Positions 39,571-51,419 of a DNA stretch of 64,000 nucleotides are shown here, piece after piece. The notes under the pieces were generated by a model. It saw nothing but the letters and a program-made list of their open reading frames with translations. It was not told the DNA's origin and searched no databases. The translations under genes and the position numbers were made by a program. Each line of letters begins with the position of its first letter. Positions within the stretch are counted from its first letter, which is position 1. Origin of the DNA: Algoriphagus sp. (GTDB taxonomy: Bacteria; Bacteroidota; Bacteroidia; Cytophagales; Cyclobacteriaceae); the NCBI GenBank assembly GCA_021298245.1, contig JAJTDZ010000006.1:1-64000 (forward strand), in the 5' to 3' direction.

Positions 39571-40644
39571 TTACAAGGAAATTATTTTTCCAGTTTTTAC
39601 TGATTCATCGCAGGCAAAAGCAATTTTTAAACTATTTAGAGCATCCTCCAAGTGATCACTTAGATCAAGATCCTTCACCATAGCTTTAAGAAAATACTCC
39701 TGCTCACGACGGCACAACTCGAGGTGATTGGGTTCATCCTGAAGGTTGATCCATTCGTCTTTTTTTATAAACTTATTTTTATCATCTAGCGCAGCATGGT
39801 GAATTCGAATAGACTCTGTTTTGGTATGCGCATCGATATTGTCTGAATTTCCAGAGGCAGCAGCTTCTTTAGCTACGATGGAAACGCATCCCTTGGGCCC
39901 AATAACGTCTTTTACAAAAAAAGCAGTTTCACTCATCATGGGTCCCCATCCTGCCTCATACCATCCTACAGAGCCGTCTTCAAATCGAATTTGAAGTTGC
40001 CCATAGTTGTAATTATCTGGGGAAATTTGCTCGGTCAGTCGTGCTCCAATTGCAGAGACGGAAATGGGTTTGGAACGGGTCATTTGACACATCACATCGA
40101 TATAATGTACCCCGCAATCCACAATAGGGCTAAGAGATTCCATCAAATGCCGATGAACATCCCACATATAGCCTTGGCTTTGCTGATTCAAATTCATCCG
40201 CATGACCAAAGGCTTACCCAACTGTTGTGCCTCTTGAATGAAGCGAATCCAAGAAGGATGGTGCCTTAGTATATATCCTACGACCACTTTTTTATTTTTC
40301 TGCTTGGCTTTTTCAATGATCCGTTGACATCCAGCTACACTAGCTGCTAAAGGTTTTTCAATAAACACATGGCATCCAGCATCTAAGGCTTTGCAGGCTA
40401 TTTCTTCGTGGGTATCTGGATAGGTGGAAATACAGACGGCCTGAGGCTTGGTCGATTTTAAAGCCATATCCACCTCATCAAATAAAGGATAAGAAGATCC
40501 AAGCGTTTGGTTGAGTTTTACTTTGGAATCACCTCTAGCTACCAGACCGTAAATTTCAAACTCAGGCATGTGATGATACGCTGTGGCATGGGAAGCCCCC
40601 ATATTTCCACAGCCAATAACTAAAATTCGGATGGGATTAGTCAT
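39571..40644 (-). CDS. Gfo/Idh/MocA-family oxidoreductase
   Basis: 357 aa; VIGCGNMGASHATAYHHM, AVCISTYPDTHEEIACKALDAGCHVFIEKPLAAS. Confidence 0.92.
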   Translation of the reverse strand: MTNPIRILVIGCGNMGASHATAYHHMPEFEIYGLVARGDSKVKLNQTLGSSYPLFDEVDMALKSTKPQAVCISTYPDTHEEIACKALDAGCHVFIEKPLAASVAGCQRIIEKAKQKNKKVVVGYILRHHPSWIRFIQEAQQLGKPLVMRMNLNQQSQGYMWDVHRHLMESLSPIVDCGVHYIDVMCQMTRSKPISVSAIGARLTEQISPDNYNYGQLQIRFEDGSVGWYEAGWGPMMSETAFFVKDVIGPKGCVSIVAKEAAASGNSDNIDAHTKTESIRIHHAALDDKNKFIKKDEWINLQDEPNHLELCRREQEYFLKAMVKDLDLSDHLEDALNSLKIAFACDESVKTGKIISL

Positions 40645-41230
40645 GGGAAGTAGCTGCTAGTGTAGTAAATTCTTGTTCGCTTAAGTACTTGATTTCCACC
40701 TTTAAAGTAATGGCTTCTAAAGGTTGATCTTTTGCATCCCTAGGTACCTGGACGATCTTGTCTACAATTTCCATCCCTTTGATCACCCTACCAAATACGG
40801 TATAATTACCATCCAGGCGGTGCAATCCATCGGGGTGTTGTACAATATAAAACTGACAACGGGCAGATAGCTTGTCAGGATTATCGTCTCTCCCTGCACC
40901 TAAAGCTCCATAGACGTGAGTCAAATTTGGATCAAACTCTGGGGCCAAAAGGTATTCGGGATCTGTAAATCCTTCAGGGGTATCAGGACAACCTCCTTGA
41001 GCTACAAATTGGGGAATGACACGATTGAAAGTAAGTGAATCCCAATAGCCAGCTTCCGCAAGTTCTATAAAACTACTTCTATGATTGGGGGTGCGTTCGT
41101 CTAGTTGTAGCCAAATACCTCCAAGTGGAGTTTGAATGAAGCCTACGGGAATTTTTTGATGGCTTTGTCCTTGTGCCTGAAAGCATGCACATGCTTGGAG
41201 AATTACGATTGCAAGAAATATTTTTTTCAT
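40637..41230 (-). CDS. Cyclophilin-type peptidyl-prolyl isomerase, secreted
   Basis: 197 aa; signal peptide, FNRVIPQFVAQGGCPD, SARCQFYIVQHPDGLHRLDGNYTVFGRVIKGMEIVDKI. Confidence 0.92.
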   Translation of the reverse strand: MKKIFLAIVILQACACFQAQGQSHQKIPVGFIQTPLGGIWLQLDERTPNHRSSFIELAEAGYWDSLTFNRVIPQFVAQGGCPDTPEGFTDPEYLLAPEFDPNLTHVYGALGAGRDDNPDKLSARCQFYIVQHPDGLHRLDGNYTVFGRVIKGMEIVDKIVQVPRDAKDQPLEAITLKVEIKYLSEQEFTTLAATSHD

Positions 41231-41336
41231 GCTAGCGGGGATTACTTCCTAAGCTACATAAAAGCTTGCAAAATTGGTAATACAGTGATGTGGGATTTGA
41301 TCTTGATACGATAAAAATACGGTAGACAAGTTGAGG

Positions 41337-42473
41337 CTACTTAATTCCTAAACTTTTTAAATGGTTTTCTACAGGATTCGCATACATCTTTAGAAAATTC
41401 TCTAGTTCTAAAGGGTTATTTACATTCACTTTTTCCTTGATTCTTTTTTCAAAGGCTAATTTTTCTTCTGGGCTGTAGGAAGATGAAAATTTGGATTGAT
41501 GATGCAGTAAATCGTGTGCAATGTAATTGCTGGGCCATAGCTTGTAGCCTTTCCAAATGTGGAAATCAATAAGCTCGGCAAGTTGACCAAGTTTTTCGTT
41601 CTGCGTAATGGGTTCCTTTTTTAAGGCTTTGATTTCATCGTCTAGAACTTTAGTCACTTCAATATGTATTCTTTTTTTTGAACCCATGATTCCACTTAAC
41701 AAGGTAATAAAGTCCTCATTTTCGCTTTTCACGTAGGTTTCTTCTCGTGATTTTGCTAGTAGTTCTGGAATTTTTAAAGAATCTGTGGGGTCATATTCGT
41801 AAGAAATGGAAACGGGCACTAGGCGTATTTTTTCAAAAAAGCCAAATGGATTAGCCCCTTTTTCAGCTAGGGTCAACATTTTAAGGACTCCTTTCTGGGT
41901 CATGTCATGCCCATCTTTCGTACGGCCTTCTCTCTGGGCAGTCCAAACAGATCGATTTTCTCGCAGCAATGATTTATGGATAAACTTAGAGGCGAGCATG
42001 GAGCTTTCCAAAAGTGCCCTTCCTATGACCCCTCTTCGAATTGCAAAATTTCTATTGAGTTTGGATAGGAGATGGATGAAAGGTTTTTTGATCAAATTAT
42101 CACCTATGGCAGAGGTGGTCATCACCAATCCATGTTCAAAGAGACAGGCGTTGAGGATGGACGTGTCTAAAATAATATCGCGATGATTGGAAATAAACAA
42201 ATAGGCGGTGTTGGGTTCAAGTTGCTCAAATCCTCCTACGCTTAAGCCCTCAGAACTGCTCTCCAATACTTTTTTGACCCCTGGATATATGAAGTTGATT
42301 TGAAAATCACGAAGGGAATGGGTATGCTTCATCCTATCTTTCCAAGCTTCTGATCTGTCTTCAGGAAAAATAAACTGCATCATGGCCTTCAGCATGGGAT
42401 CATCCACGATTTGATGAATAGCAGCATTGACTTCAGCGTCGTAAAAAGGTCTTATGGGGTCAAATTCGGACAT
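41337..42473 (-). CDS. 1-acyl-sn-glycerol-3-phosphate acyltransferase-family protein
   Basis: 378 aa; LFISNHRDIILDT (HX4D-like NHRDIILD), VWTAQREGRTKDG. Confidence 0.85.
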   Translation of the reverse strand: MSEFDPIRPFYDAEVNAAIHQIVDDPMLKAMMQFIFPEDRSEAWKDRMKHTHSLRDFQINFIYPGVKKVLESSSEGLSVGGFEQLEPNTAYLFISNHRDIILDTSILNACLFEHGLVMTTSAIGDNLIKKPFIHLLSKLNRNFAIRRGVIGRALLESSMLASKFIHKSLLRENRSVWTAQREGRTKDGHDMTQKGVLKMLTLAEKGANPFGFFEKIRLVPVSISYEYDPTDSLKIPELLAKSREETYVKSENEDFITLLSGIMGSKKRIHIEVTKVLDDEIKALKKEPITQNEKLGQLAELIDFHIWKGYKLWPSNYIAHDLLHHQSKFSSSYSPEEKLAFEKRIKEKVNVNNPLELENFLKMYANPVENHLKSLGIK

Positions 42474-42540
42474 GATGGAGTGCTAGCATGGCAAGAATTG
42501 ACAAAAATAGCTGTTTTTTAATGATTAGCTTTTACATGAT

Positions 42541-43404
42541 TTAATTGGAGGGAGTTCTTTTTACATGTTTGGTTAAAAAGTTGAGCTGAACAGGCAAGGC
42601 TTCGGTCCAATAAGTCCAGGTATGGGCTCCAGGGCGCTCGATGTATTCGTGAGCAATTTCCTTTTCAATTAGGAGTTGATGCATTTGCCGATTGGTTTCC
42701 AATAAAAAATCAGCAATTCCACAATCTAAAATCAAGGAAAGGTTGGCCTTTTTAAGTTCCTCAAGAAGGCCAACCGCAGTGTATGGATTAAATGTGGGTC
42801 CATCGTAATTGATTTCCCCAAGCATGGCTTTCTGCCCATCTAACCTAGCTTTTCTAAAATCTTCGGACACTTTCCAAAGTCGGGTATCAATGTTCATGAC
42901 TCCACTCATACTTCCTGCGGCATGAAAGACCTGAGGATATTTGGCAGCAAGAGTAATGGCTCCATGTCCGCCCATGGAAAGTCCTGAGATAATTCTAGAT
43001 TCTCTTTGCGCAAGGGTGCGGTAGTTTTTGTCGATGTAAGGAATAAGTTCTTCAATTAGGTAAGATTCGTACTGCACAGAATCCAACAAAGGACTATCGT
43101 AATAGTAGCTGGCAGGTCCCACGCCAGGGGTTACAATAATTAAGTTGTGCTGTTCAGCCATACGATTCAGCAGGCCCGGTTCGGTGACTTTTTTATGCCA
43201 ATCGCTAAAGGCTCCAGAACCCCCATGAAGGAGGTAAAGTACAGGGAATTGCTCTTTGCTTGAATCGTAGCTGGAGGGTAGCGTTATTGCTGCTTGGAGT
43301 GATTTATGCATGATTTGACTAAAGACAGACAAGGTGTCCACCCTGGCTTGACCAAATAGGGAAATGGGAAGCAGAACTAGAGCAAAAACAAGTAACTTTT
43401 TCAT
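42541..43404 (-). CDS. Esterase-family (esterase D/feruloyl esterase-like) alpha/beta hydrolase, secreted
   Basis: MKKLLVFALVLLPISLFGQARVDTLSVFSQIM...LYLLHGGSGAFSDW...RIISGLSMGGHGAITLA. Start trimmed. Confidence 0.88.
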   Translation of the reverse strand: MKKLLVFALVLLPISLFGQARVDTLSVFSQIMHKSLQAAITLPSSYDSSKEQFPVLYLLHGGSGAFSDWHKKVTEPGLLNRMAEQHNLIIVTPGVGPASYYYDSPLLDSVQYESYLIEELIPYIDKNYRTLAQRESRIISGLSMGGHGAITLAAKYPQVFHAAGSMSGVMNIDTRLWKVSEDFRKARLDGQKAMLGEINYDGPTFNPYTAVGLLEELKKANLSLILDCGIADFLLETNRQMHQLLIEKEIAHEYIERPGAHTWTYWTEALPVQLNFLTKHVKRTPSN

Positions 43405-43613
43405 AAGAAAACAAGCTTTAAATGAGTGAAGAATGCCAGTGACAACAATTCCTTTTATTTTTTGAGGTGAAAAATAAATCTCTGGAACTTGAGGAAAGTT
43501 CCATTTTTTAGAAATCAAATCCTACTACTCCTCAAAGGTTAAATTATTCTCCTTTTTCGAAATCTAAATCCATAAATGAGTAACTTTCCCAGTACTACAA
43601 TTCCATTGTTTGT

Positions 43614-44702
43614 ATGAAGTCATTACAACAATTCGCATATTTTTTGGTCATTCTTGTTTTTGGTGCCCTGGTGTTGAAAGAGGGAGCTTTTATTTTAGTC
43701 CCTTTTGTTTGGGGGATATTTTTCGCTTTTGCCTTATATCCTACTTCCCGATGGTTTGAGCGAAAAAGGTTTCCAAGGGCTTTTGCCATAATCGTTAGCA
43801 TTCTCCTAGTGTCTTTGGTGGCTGGGGGAATCTTGTATCTATTGATCAACCAGATGATAGGACTTCTGGGAGAGATTCCCCAAATCGAGGAAAATATTAG
43901 CTCTAAAGTCACTCGATATTCAGAAGAATTGTCTTTAATCTTTGGGGAGGATTGGATGAACTCCACTCAGCAGGTGCAGCTTTGGGACCTATTCACCACC
44001 GAAAATGTCAATCAAACCCTCTTGGAGACGGGAAGATCTATCACCTTAATTGGTATAATTCCCCTCTACACGTTTTTACTTTTGTATTACAAGGATTTTT
44101 TCACCGAATTTTTAGTTCGGTATTCATCTAAAAACCAAGCTGCAGTATTGCATTGGGTCAATGATTCTGGGAAAGTAATTCAATCCTACTTGGTTGGAAT
44201 GATTCGAATGACCGGAATAGTTGCTTTGCTTTCAGGAATCTATTTTTATACCATAGGTTTGGAGTACTTTATTTTGTTTGCTGCTTTTATCGCCATCATG
44301 AATTTGATTCCCTATGTAGGTGTATTTATTTCTTCGGTATTTGTCATTTTGTATGTGTTTCTGACTACCGATTCGGTGATGTATCCTTTGCTCACTTTTG
44401 TAACCTTATGGGGAATTCAACTGCTAGAAAACAATCTGATTACCCCCATCATTGTGGGCTCAAAAGTTAAAGTGAATGCCTTGGCGGTGATTTTTGCCAT
44501 CCTATTGGGAGGTTGGCTTTGGGGGATATCAGGCATGGTTTTATTTATTCCTGTAGTTGGCGTTATTAAAATAACCCTGGAGCGAAGTGAAAAATTACAG
44601 GCCTTTGGTTACTTATTGAGTGACGATGTACCTATAAGTGAGGACCAGGAAAATTTTTGGAAAATTATCCAGAAGGCTCTTTTTCAAAAAGAAAAAAAGT
44701 AA
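43614..44702 (+). CDS. AI-2E transporter-family (PerM-like) permease
   Basis: 362 aa, multiple TM; FIAIMNLIPYVGVFISSVFVIL, LENNLITPIIVGSKVKVNALAVIFAILLGGWLWGISGMVLFIPVVGVIK. Confidence 0.9.
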   Translation: MKSLQQFAYFLVILVFGALVLKEGAFILVPFVWGIFFAFALYPTSRWFERKRFPRAFAIIVSILLVSLVAGGILYLLINQMIGLLGEIPQIEENISSKVTRYSEELSLIFGEDWMNSTQQVQLWDLFTTENVNQTLLETGRSITLIGIIPLYTFLLLYYKDFFTEFLVRYSSKNQAAVLHWVNDSGKVIQSYLVGMIRMTGIVALLSGIYFYTIGLEYFILFAAFIAIMNLIPYVGVFISSVFVILYVFLTTDSVMYPLLTFVTLWGIQLLENNLITPIIVGSKVKVNALAVIFAILLGGWLWGISGMVLFIPVVGVIKITLERSEKLQAFGYLLSDDVPISEDQENFWKIIQKALFQKEKK

Positions 44703-44787
44703 GTCAGGGGTAGTTTTTTGCTTTTAAAGTAATGGGAATGATGAAAGTTAACTCCTTAACAGAGAATTCTAATCCATCCGAAATGCC

Positions 44788-45195
44788 ATGATTGTGATTC
44801 AACTAGAGCAACACGTTTCACTTGAAGAATTTCAAGATATTTTGCTTCAATCAGGCTTATCCAAGAGAAGGCCTATGGGTCAGCCCCAATTCCTAGAGAG
44901 GATGATTTCGGGAGCAAATCTTTTGGTAACGGCAAGGGAAAATGGACAGCTTGTAGGCCTGCTCCGAGGACTTTCGGATTTTTGCTACCGTACCTTTGTA
45001 GCCGATTTGGCAGTAGCTCAATCTCATCAGCGCAGAGGGATTGGGAAGCAATTACTCGCCAGGTGCCGACAACTAGCGCCAGAGGCAAGAATTCTTTTGC
45101 TCTCTGCCGAAGATGCAGTGCCATTTTACCAAAAAATAGGTTTTCATTTACACGAACGTTGTTATCAGTTGAAGGTCGGAGAAGACCTTCTGTAG
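44788..45195 (+). CDS. GNAT-family N-acetyltransferase
   Basis: 135 aa; FVADLAVAQSHQRRGIGKQLLARCRQLAPEARILLLSAEDAVPFYQKIGF. Confidence 0.92.
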   Translation: MIVIQLEQHVSLEEFQDILLQSGLSKRRPMGQPQFLERMISGANLLVTARENGQLVGLLRGLSDFCYRTFVADLAVAQSHQRRGIGKQLLARCRQLAPEARILLLSAEDAVPFYQKIGFHLHERCYQLKVGEDLL

Positions 45196-45236
45196 CAATT
45201 CACTTATCTTGCTTTTCCACCAACTCCTAATCTCCA

Positions 45237-46514
45237 ATGAAAAAGATTTTCCTCATAGTTTTCGTACTTGGCATTTCTTGGGCAGGAATCGCCCAAACTA
45301 CCTTAATTCATGCAGGTAGACTAATCGATGTAAAAAATATGAAGGTGCTTACCCAGCAGACCATTAAGGTAGAGGGTACCACCATCCTCGCTGTAGCTTC
45401 AGGATTTCAAGCACCCAAGGAAGGAGAAAAGCTGATTGACCTGAGTCGTGCCACGGTCATGCCTGGCTTGATGGACATGCATGTCCATATCGAACAGCAG
45501 ACAAGCCCTACCAGGTATGCGGATGGATTTCGAGACAACGAGGCCGATGTAGCCTACAAGGCCTTGCCCTACGCCCAAGTTACTTTAATGGCGGGGTTTA
45601 CCACGGTGCGCGATATGGGTGGTACAGGAGTAAATATAGCACTACGAAATGCAATCAATGCTGGATTGGTGGTAGGTCCGCGCATCTACACCGCTGGCAA
45701 ATCTATCGCTCCTACAGGAGGCCATGCAGACCCTACCAATGGGGTGAAGCGCGAACTTATGGGTGACCCAGGACCCGAGCAAGGGGTAATCAATGGTCCT
45801 TACGATGCACGCAAGGCAGTAAGGCAAGCGGTAAAGTATGGCTCGGATGTCATCAAGGTGACAGCTACGGGCGGTGTACTTTCGGTGGCTCGTGACGGAT
45901 CTGCGCCACAGTTTCAGCAGGACGAGTTGGAAGCGGTAGTGGAGACTGCCAAGGATTTCGGGATGCATGTGGCGGCACATGCCCATGGGGATGGAGGGAT
46001 GAAAAGAGCTGTAAAAGCCGGTATACATTCCATAGAACACGGAACCTTGATGACGGAAGGAACCATGGATGAGATGATCGCTGCTGGTACTTGGCTTGTT
46101 CCTACCGTGACTGCTGGCATGTCAGCCGCGGAATATGCTAAAATACCAGGGTATTACCCTCCTGTGGTGCGAGATAAAGCCATGCGCATAGGAGCTCAAA
46201 TCCAGCAAACCTTTGCTACAGCCTATAAAAAAGGAGTGAAAATCGCCTTTGGAACCGACGCGGGCGTATTTCCCCATGGAGACAATTACCGTGAGTTTAT
46301 CTACATGACCGAGGTGGGGATGCCTAATCTAGAAGCTATTCAAGCAGCTACCTTAAATGCTGCCCTGCTTATGGGTATTGAAGATAAGTTGGGTACCCTG
46401 GAAGGAGGCAAACTAGCAGATATCATTGCGGTAAAAGGCAACCCAGACCAAGACATCCAAGCGATGAAAGAGGTCATCTTTGTCATGAAGGAGGGTAAAA
46501 TTTTCAAGCAATAA
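45237..46514 (+). CDS. Secreted metal-dependent amidohydrolase (Xaa-Pro dipeptidase/imidazolonepropionase-like)
   Basis: 425 aa; signal peptide, VMPGLMDMHVHIEQQ, VIKVTATGGVLS, HAHGDGGMKRAVKAGIHSIEHGT, AFGTDAGVFPHGDN. Confidence 0.9.
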   Translation: MKKIFLIVFVLGISWAGIAQTTLIHAGRLIDVKNMKVLTQQTIKVEGTTILAVASGFQAPKEGEKLIDLSRATVMPGLMDMHVHIEQQTSPTRYADGFRDNEADVAYKALPYAQVTLMAGFTTVRDMGGTGVNIALRNAINAGLVVGPRIYTAGKSIAPTGGHADPTNGVKRELMGDPGPEQGVINGPYDARKAVRQAVKYGSDVIKVTATGGVLSVARDGSAPQFQQDELEAVVETAKDFGMHVAAHAHGDGGMKRAVKAGIHSIEHGTLMTEGTMDEMIAAGTWLVPTVTAGMSAAEYAKIPGYYPPVVRDKAMRIGAQIQQTFATAYKKGVKIAFGTDAGVFPHGDNYREFIYMTEVGMPNLEAIQAATLNAALLMGIEDKLGTLEGGKLADIIAVKGNPDQDIQAMKEVIFVMKEGKIFKQ

Positions 46515-46551
46515 ACCTTTAATTTTCTAAAAATTTATTCCTTAGCATATT

Positions 46552-48060
46552 ATGAAAAAACACCTAATTCTAGTATTCCTCCTTCTTTCGGGGATAACTA
46601 TGGCTCAAACTACGAAAGAGCTAGATACCACTGCCTTACCCCAAGGTGAAGTAGCCAAGTCTAAGCAATCTGTCACTTTGGATGGAAAAGTGGTCCCTCT
46701 TTTAGCTGAGGCGGGTACACTCCAATTGAAAGATGAGAACAACAAACCCATTGCCCTTTTTGGGTACACGGCTTATTTCAAAGAGAATCCTGAAAAAAAC
46801 CGCCCCATCGTTTTTGCCTACAATGGAGGCCCCGGTTCTTCTTCTTATTGGTTGCATATGGGGGTGATGGGGCCCAAAAGAATTGTGGTGGAAGATCCAA
46901 ACTACAACCAAGCCGCTCCTTACCAATTGGTGAACAATGATTTTTCTATTCTGGATGTGGCCGATGTGGTCATGATGGATCCGGTAGGTACGGGATTGAG
47001 CGTGCCGATTGGAGATTCTAGAGGAGCCGATTTCTGGGGAGTGGATCAAGATATTCGAAGTATCAGCTTGTTTATTATGCAGTTTTTGAAGGAGCACGAT
47101 CGTCTCAATTCTCCCAAATACATTTTGGGGGAGAGCTACGGTACTTTCCGAAATGCAGGGGTGATGAACTACTTGTTGGACAAGGGCTATGCATTGAATG
47201 GAGTCATTATGGTCTCTGCTGTGTTTGACCTGCGCACCCTATTTTTTGCCCCCCATGAAGATTTGCCTTACCTCGTGTATTTGCCTACGGTAGCCGCTAC
47301 AAGTTGGTACCATAAAAAAGTAGCCAACCCAGGAAGCAATTTGCCAGACTTCGTGCAGCAAGTACGTGAATTCGTGGAAAAGGAATACGCTCCAGCTTTG
47401 TTTAAGGGGAACCAAATCACCGCTGCAGAGAAGACTTCTATAGCCAAGAAATTGGAAGGCTTTACCGGTATTAGCTCAGAGGTTTGGGAGCGTGCAGCAC
47501 TGCGAATTACTCCAAATGAGTATTACCAAGAACTGCTTCGGGAGGAGGGGATGACGGTAGGTCGATTGGATTCTAGATACAAGGGAATCAACTTAGATCC
47601 CATGTCCATGTCCGCTTTTACCGATCCTCAAAGTGATGCCATTTCCCCAGCATACACCATGGGTTTCTTGGATTACTTTCATGGAAGTTTGGGCGTGAGC
47701 AAGGACTTGAGCTATGCGACTTCGGCCTATGCCAAGGAAGGATTTAAGTGGGATTGGAAGCACCAAGGAAATAATTTCTGGGGGGCAGATGCTGCGGTGA
47801 CGACCTTACCGGATATGGGAGAGGCGTTAAGCAAGGATCCGCATGTGCAGGTCTTGATTATGAATGGTTACTACGATTTGGCCACGGTATTTCATGGGGT
47901 AGAGCATTCCATTTCCCATTTGGATTTACCAAAAAGTGCTACCGATAGGATCAAGATGACCTACTACGAGGCAGGTCACATGATGTACACCCATTTGCCG
48001 TCTGCAGCCCAATTCCGTCAAGATTTGAAGTCCTTTATCCAAAATACACTGAGGAAGTAA
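46552..48060 (+). CDS. S10-family serine carboxypeptidase-like protein, secreted
   Basis: 502 aa; FAYNGGPGSSSYWLHMGVMGPKRI, LGESYGTFRNAGV, MNGYYDLATVF, YEAGHMMYTH. Confidence 0.9.
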   Translation: MKKHLILVFLLLSGITMAQTTKELDTTALPQGEVAKSKQSVTLDGKVVPLLAEAGTLQLKDENNKPIALFGYTAYFKENPEKNRPIVFAYNGGPGSSSYWLHMGVMGPKRIVVEDPNYNQAAPYQLVNNDFSILDVADVVMMDPVGTGLSVPIGDSRGADFWGVDQDIRSISLFIMQFLKEHDRLNSPKYILGESYGTFRNAGVMNYLLDKGYALNGVIMVSAVFDLRTLFFAPHEDLPYLVYLPTVAATSWYHKKVANPGSNLPDFVQQVREFVEKEYAPALFKGNQITAAEKTSIAKKLEGFTGISSEVWERAALRITPNEYYQELLREEGMTVGRLDSRYKGINLDPMSMSAFTDPQSDAISPAYTMGFLDYFHGSLGVSKDLSYATSAYAKEGFKWDWKHQGNNFWGADAAVTTLPDMGEALSKDPHVQVLIMNGYYDLATVFHGVEHSISHLDLPKSATDRIKMTYYEAGHMMYTHLPSAAQFRQDLKSFIQNTLRK

Positions 48061-48077
48061 AACCAAATGAATAAAAA

Positions 48078-48106
48078 AAAAGGAGATCCAGATGGATCTC
48101 CTTTTT
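48078..48106. terminator. Bidirectional terminator hairpin between convergent S10 peptidase and groEL genes
   Basis: aaaggagatcc-agat-ggatctccttt inverted repeat flanked by A-run and T-run. Confidence 0.85.
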
Positions 48107-48125
48107 CTTTGTAAAAGCAGTTTGA

Positions 48126-49784
<1,659 letters not shown>

Positions 49785-49794
49785 TTAACAAAAA

Positions 49795-50073
49795 TTATAG
49801 GACTGCGAAAATGTCAGACTCTCTCATGATGAGGTAATCTTTTCCATCAACGCTCAACTCAGTGCCGGAATATTTTCCGTATAACACCGTGTCTCCAACT
49901 TTTACCGTCAATGGTTCATCTTTTTTTCCGTTGCCTACTGCGATGACAGTACCTTTTTGAGGTTTTTCCTTGGCAGTGTCCGGAATGTAAAGCCCGGAGG
50001 CAGTTTTTTCTTCTGCAGCGGCTGGTTGTACCAACACTCGGTCTGCAAGAGGTTTGATGTTCACTTTTGACAT
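49795..50073 (-). CDS. groES: Co-chaperonin GroES
   Basis: 92 aa; [42 protein letters not shown]. Confidence 0.97.
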   Translation of the reverse strand: MSKVNIKPLADRVLVQPAAAEEKTASGLYIPDTAKEKPQKGTVIAVGNGKKDEPLTVKVGDTVLYGKYSGTELSVDGKDYLIMRESDIFAVL

Positions 50074-50273
50074 AGATATAAAATGTTTAGGGTTTAATTA
50101 ATTTTATGAACTACCTCAAGCACTTCCTGTGCCAAGGCCTTTACTTTTTTAAATGCTGACAAATCGGCGTAAAATCTTTGGAATTGAACAAATACACTGA
50201 AATTTTTTCCCAAATAAACCTGTCAAAATTACTTTTTTTGTCCCGAGTGACAGCTACCTACAAAAATAAAAAA

Positions 50274-50300
50274 GGCCTTGTTGGTTTCCCCAGCAAGGCC
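50274..50300 (-). terminator. Intrinsic terminator after secG
   Basis: ggccttgttgg-tttc-cccagcaaggcc; on the minus strand followed by TTTTTTATTTTTG. Confidence 0.75.
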
Positions 50301-50321
50301 CAAATGGTTTTTTTACAAATT

Positions 50322-50678
50322 TTATTTGGTAGGGGTGGTGTCTCCTTGGGTACCTCCTGATGCAGGAAGTTGAGTTTCAGTTCCACCAACTGCAGGAGCT
50401 ACACCCTGCTGTTTGGCAGCCTCTCTATTCACAGAGGTTGACTGATTTACTTGGCTGCTTGAATAAAAAATGGAGAAAACCAAGGCAAGTACCATGATAG
50501 ACACAGCTAAAATCCAAGTAGCTTTTTCCAACACATTTCCAGTTCGGGTCACTCCCATAATTTGGGAAGCACTGCCTCCAAAAGCGGCACCCGCACCACC
50601 TTTTGAGTTCTGACCAAGGATTACCAAGATGAGTAAAACTGCCAAAACCAAAATTATACTGATTATTACCGTAGACAT
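50322..50678 (-). CDS. secG: Preprotein translocase subunit SecG
   Basis: 118 aa; two TM segments, LGQNSKGGAGAAFGGSASQIMGVTRTGNVLEKATW. Confidence 0.92.
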   Translation of the reverse strand: MSTVIISIILVLAVLLILVILGQNSKGGAGAAFGGSASQIMGVTRTGNVLEKATWILAVSIMVLALVFSIFYSSSQVNQSTSVNREAAKQQGVAPAVGGTETQLPASGGTQGDTTPTK

Positions 50679-50688
50679 AGGAAATGAT

Positions 50689-51387
50689 TTAAGCTTTTAT
50701 TTTTTGAATTAAGTCCGCAAAGTAAGCCCTTTTCTGTGGAAACTTCAAAGCAAGCTTGGTATAAATTTCAATTGCCATATCTTTTTTCCCTTGCTTGAGT
50801 AGGAGTTTTGCAAAAGTTTCAGATATCGTTTGGTCATTTAAACGGGTACTTGAGGCGGCTAAATTTTCTGTTTGTTGAATGGCTTCAATCTCTTTTAAAG
50901 TAGCCACCTTAATCTCTTTCTTACTAAATGCTTTAATTAAATCAATTTGCTCCTGTTTCTTGGAATCAAGAATTTCTTTTTTTTCTTTTCTTTTAATGCT
51001 TTCTATCAAATCATCCTGGGGTAACTTTCTCTTTTTCGGCTTCTCTTGAGATTGGATTGGGTCCTTCTGGCCTAGGTTTGGGGAGAGAGAAGAAGTCGAT
51101 TCAGTGGAATTGTTTGAGGGAGGTTCTTGAAAACCATTCTTAATGAAAGAGGATTGAGTACTATCATCAATCCATTTCTTTAACTTAGGCCGATTGGTAC
51201 TGGTGAGGGCTGCCATGCTGAGCGAGGCACTATTTTCCTCCTTATTCTTTTTTTCATGTAAAGCCATTAATGCATGGGGAAGATGGAAAAAAGGGAAGTT
51301 TTTTTGCAACTTTTTAAGTTGCATGAGTTCTTCCATTCCCAAGGAATGGGTCTTCGATATAAGTTCTAAAAACTGGATTGAGTTCAC
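50689..51387 (-). CDS. Hypothetical protein, charged
   Basis: 232 aa ORF between secG and lptE-like genes; C-terminus ETFAKLLLKQGKKDMAIEIYTKLALKFPQKRAYFADLIQKIKA resembles a TPR-like helical hairpin. Confidence 0.75.
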   Translation of the reverse strand: MNSIQFLELISKTHSLGMEELMQLKKLQKNFPFFHLPHALMALHEKKNKEENSASLSMAALTSTNRPKLKKWIDDSTQSSFIKNGFQEPPSNNSTESTSSLSPNLGQKDPIQSQEKPKKRKLPQDDLIESIKRKEKKEILDSKKQEQIDLIKAFSKKEIKVATLKEIEAIQQTENLAASSTRLNDQTISETFAKLLLKQGKKDMAIEIYTKLALKFPQKRAYFADLIQKIKA

Positions 51388-51419
51388 GCGTAATGGAATT
51401 ACTCTGAAAGATAATCAAA

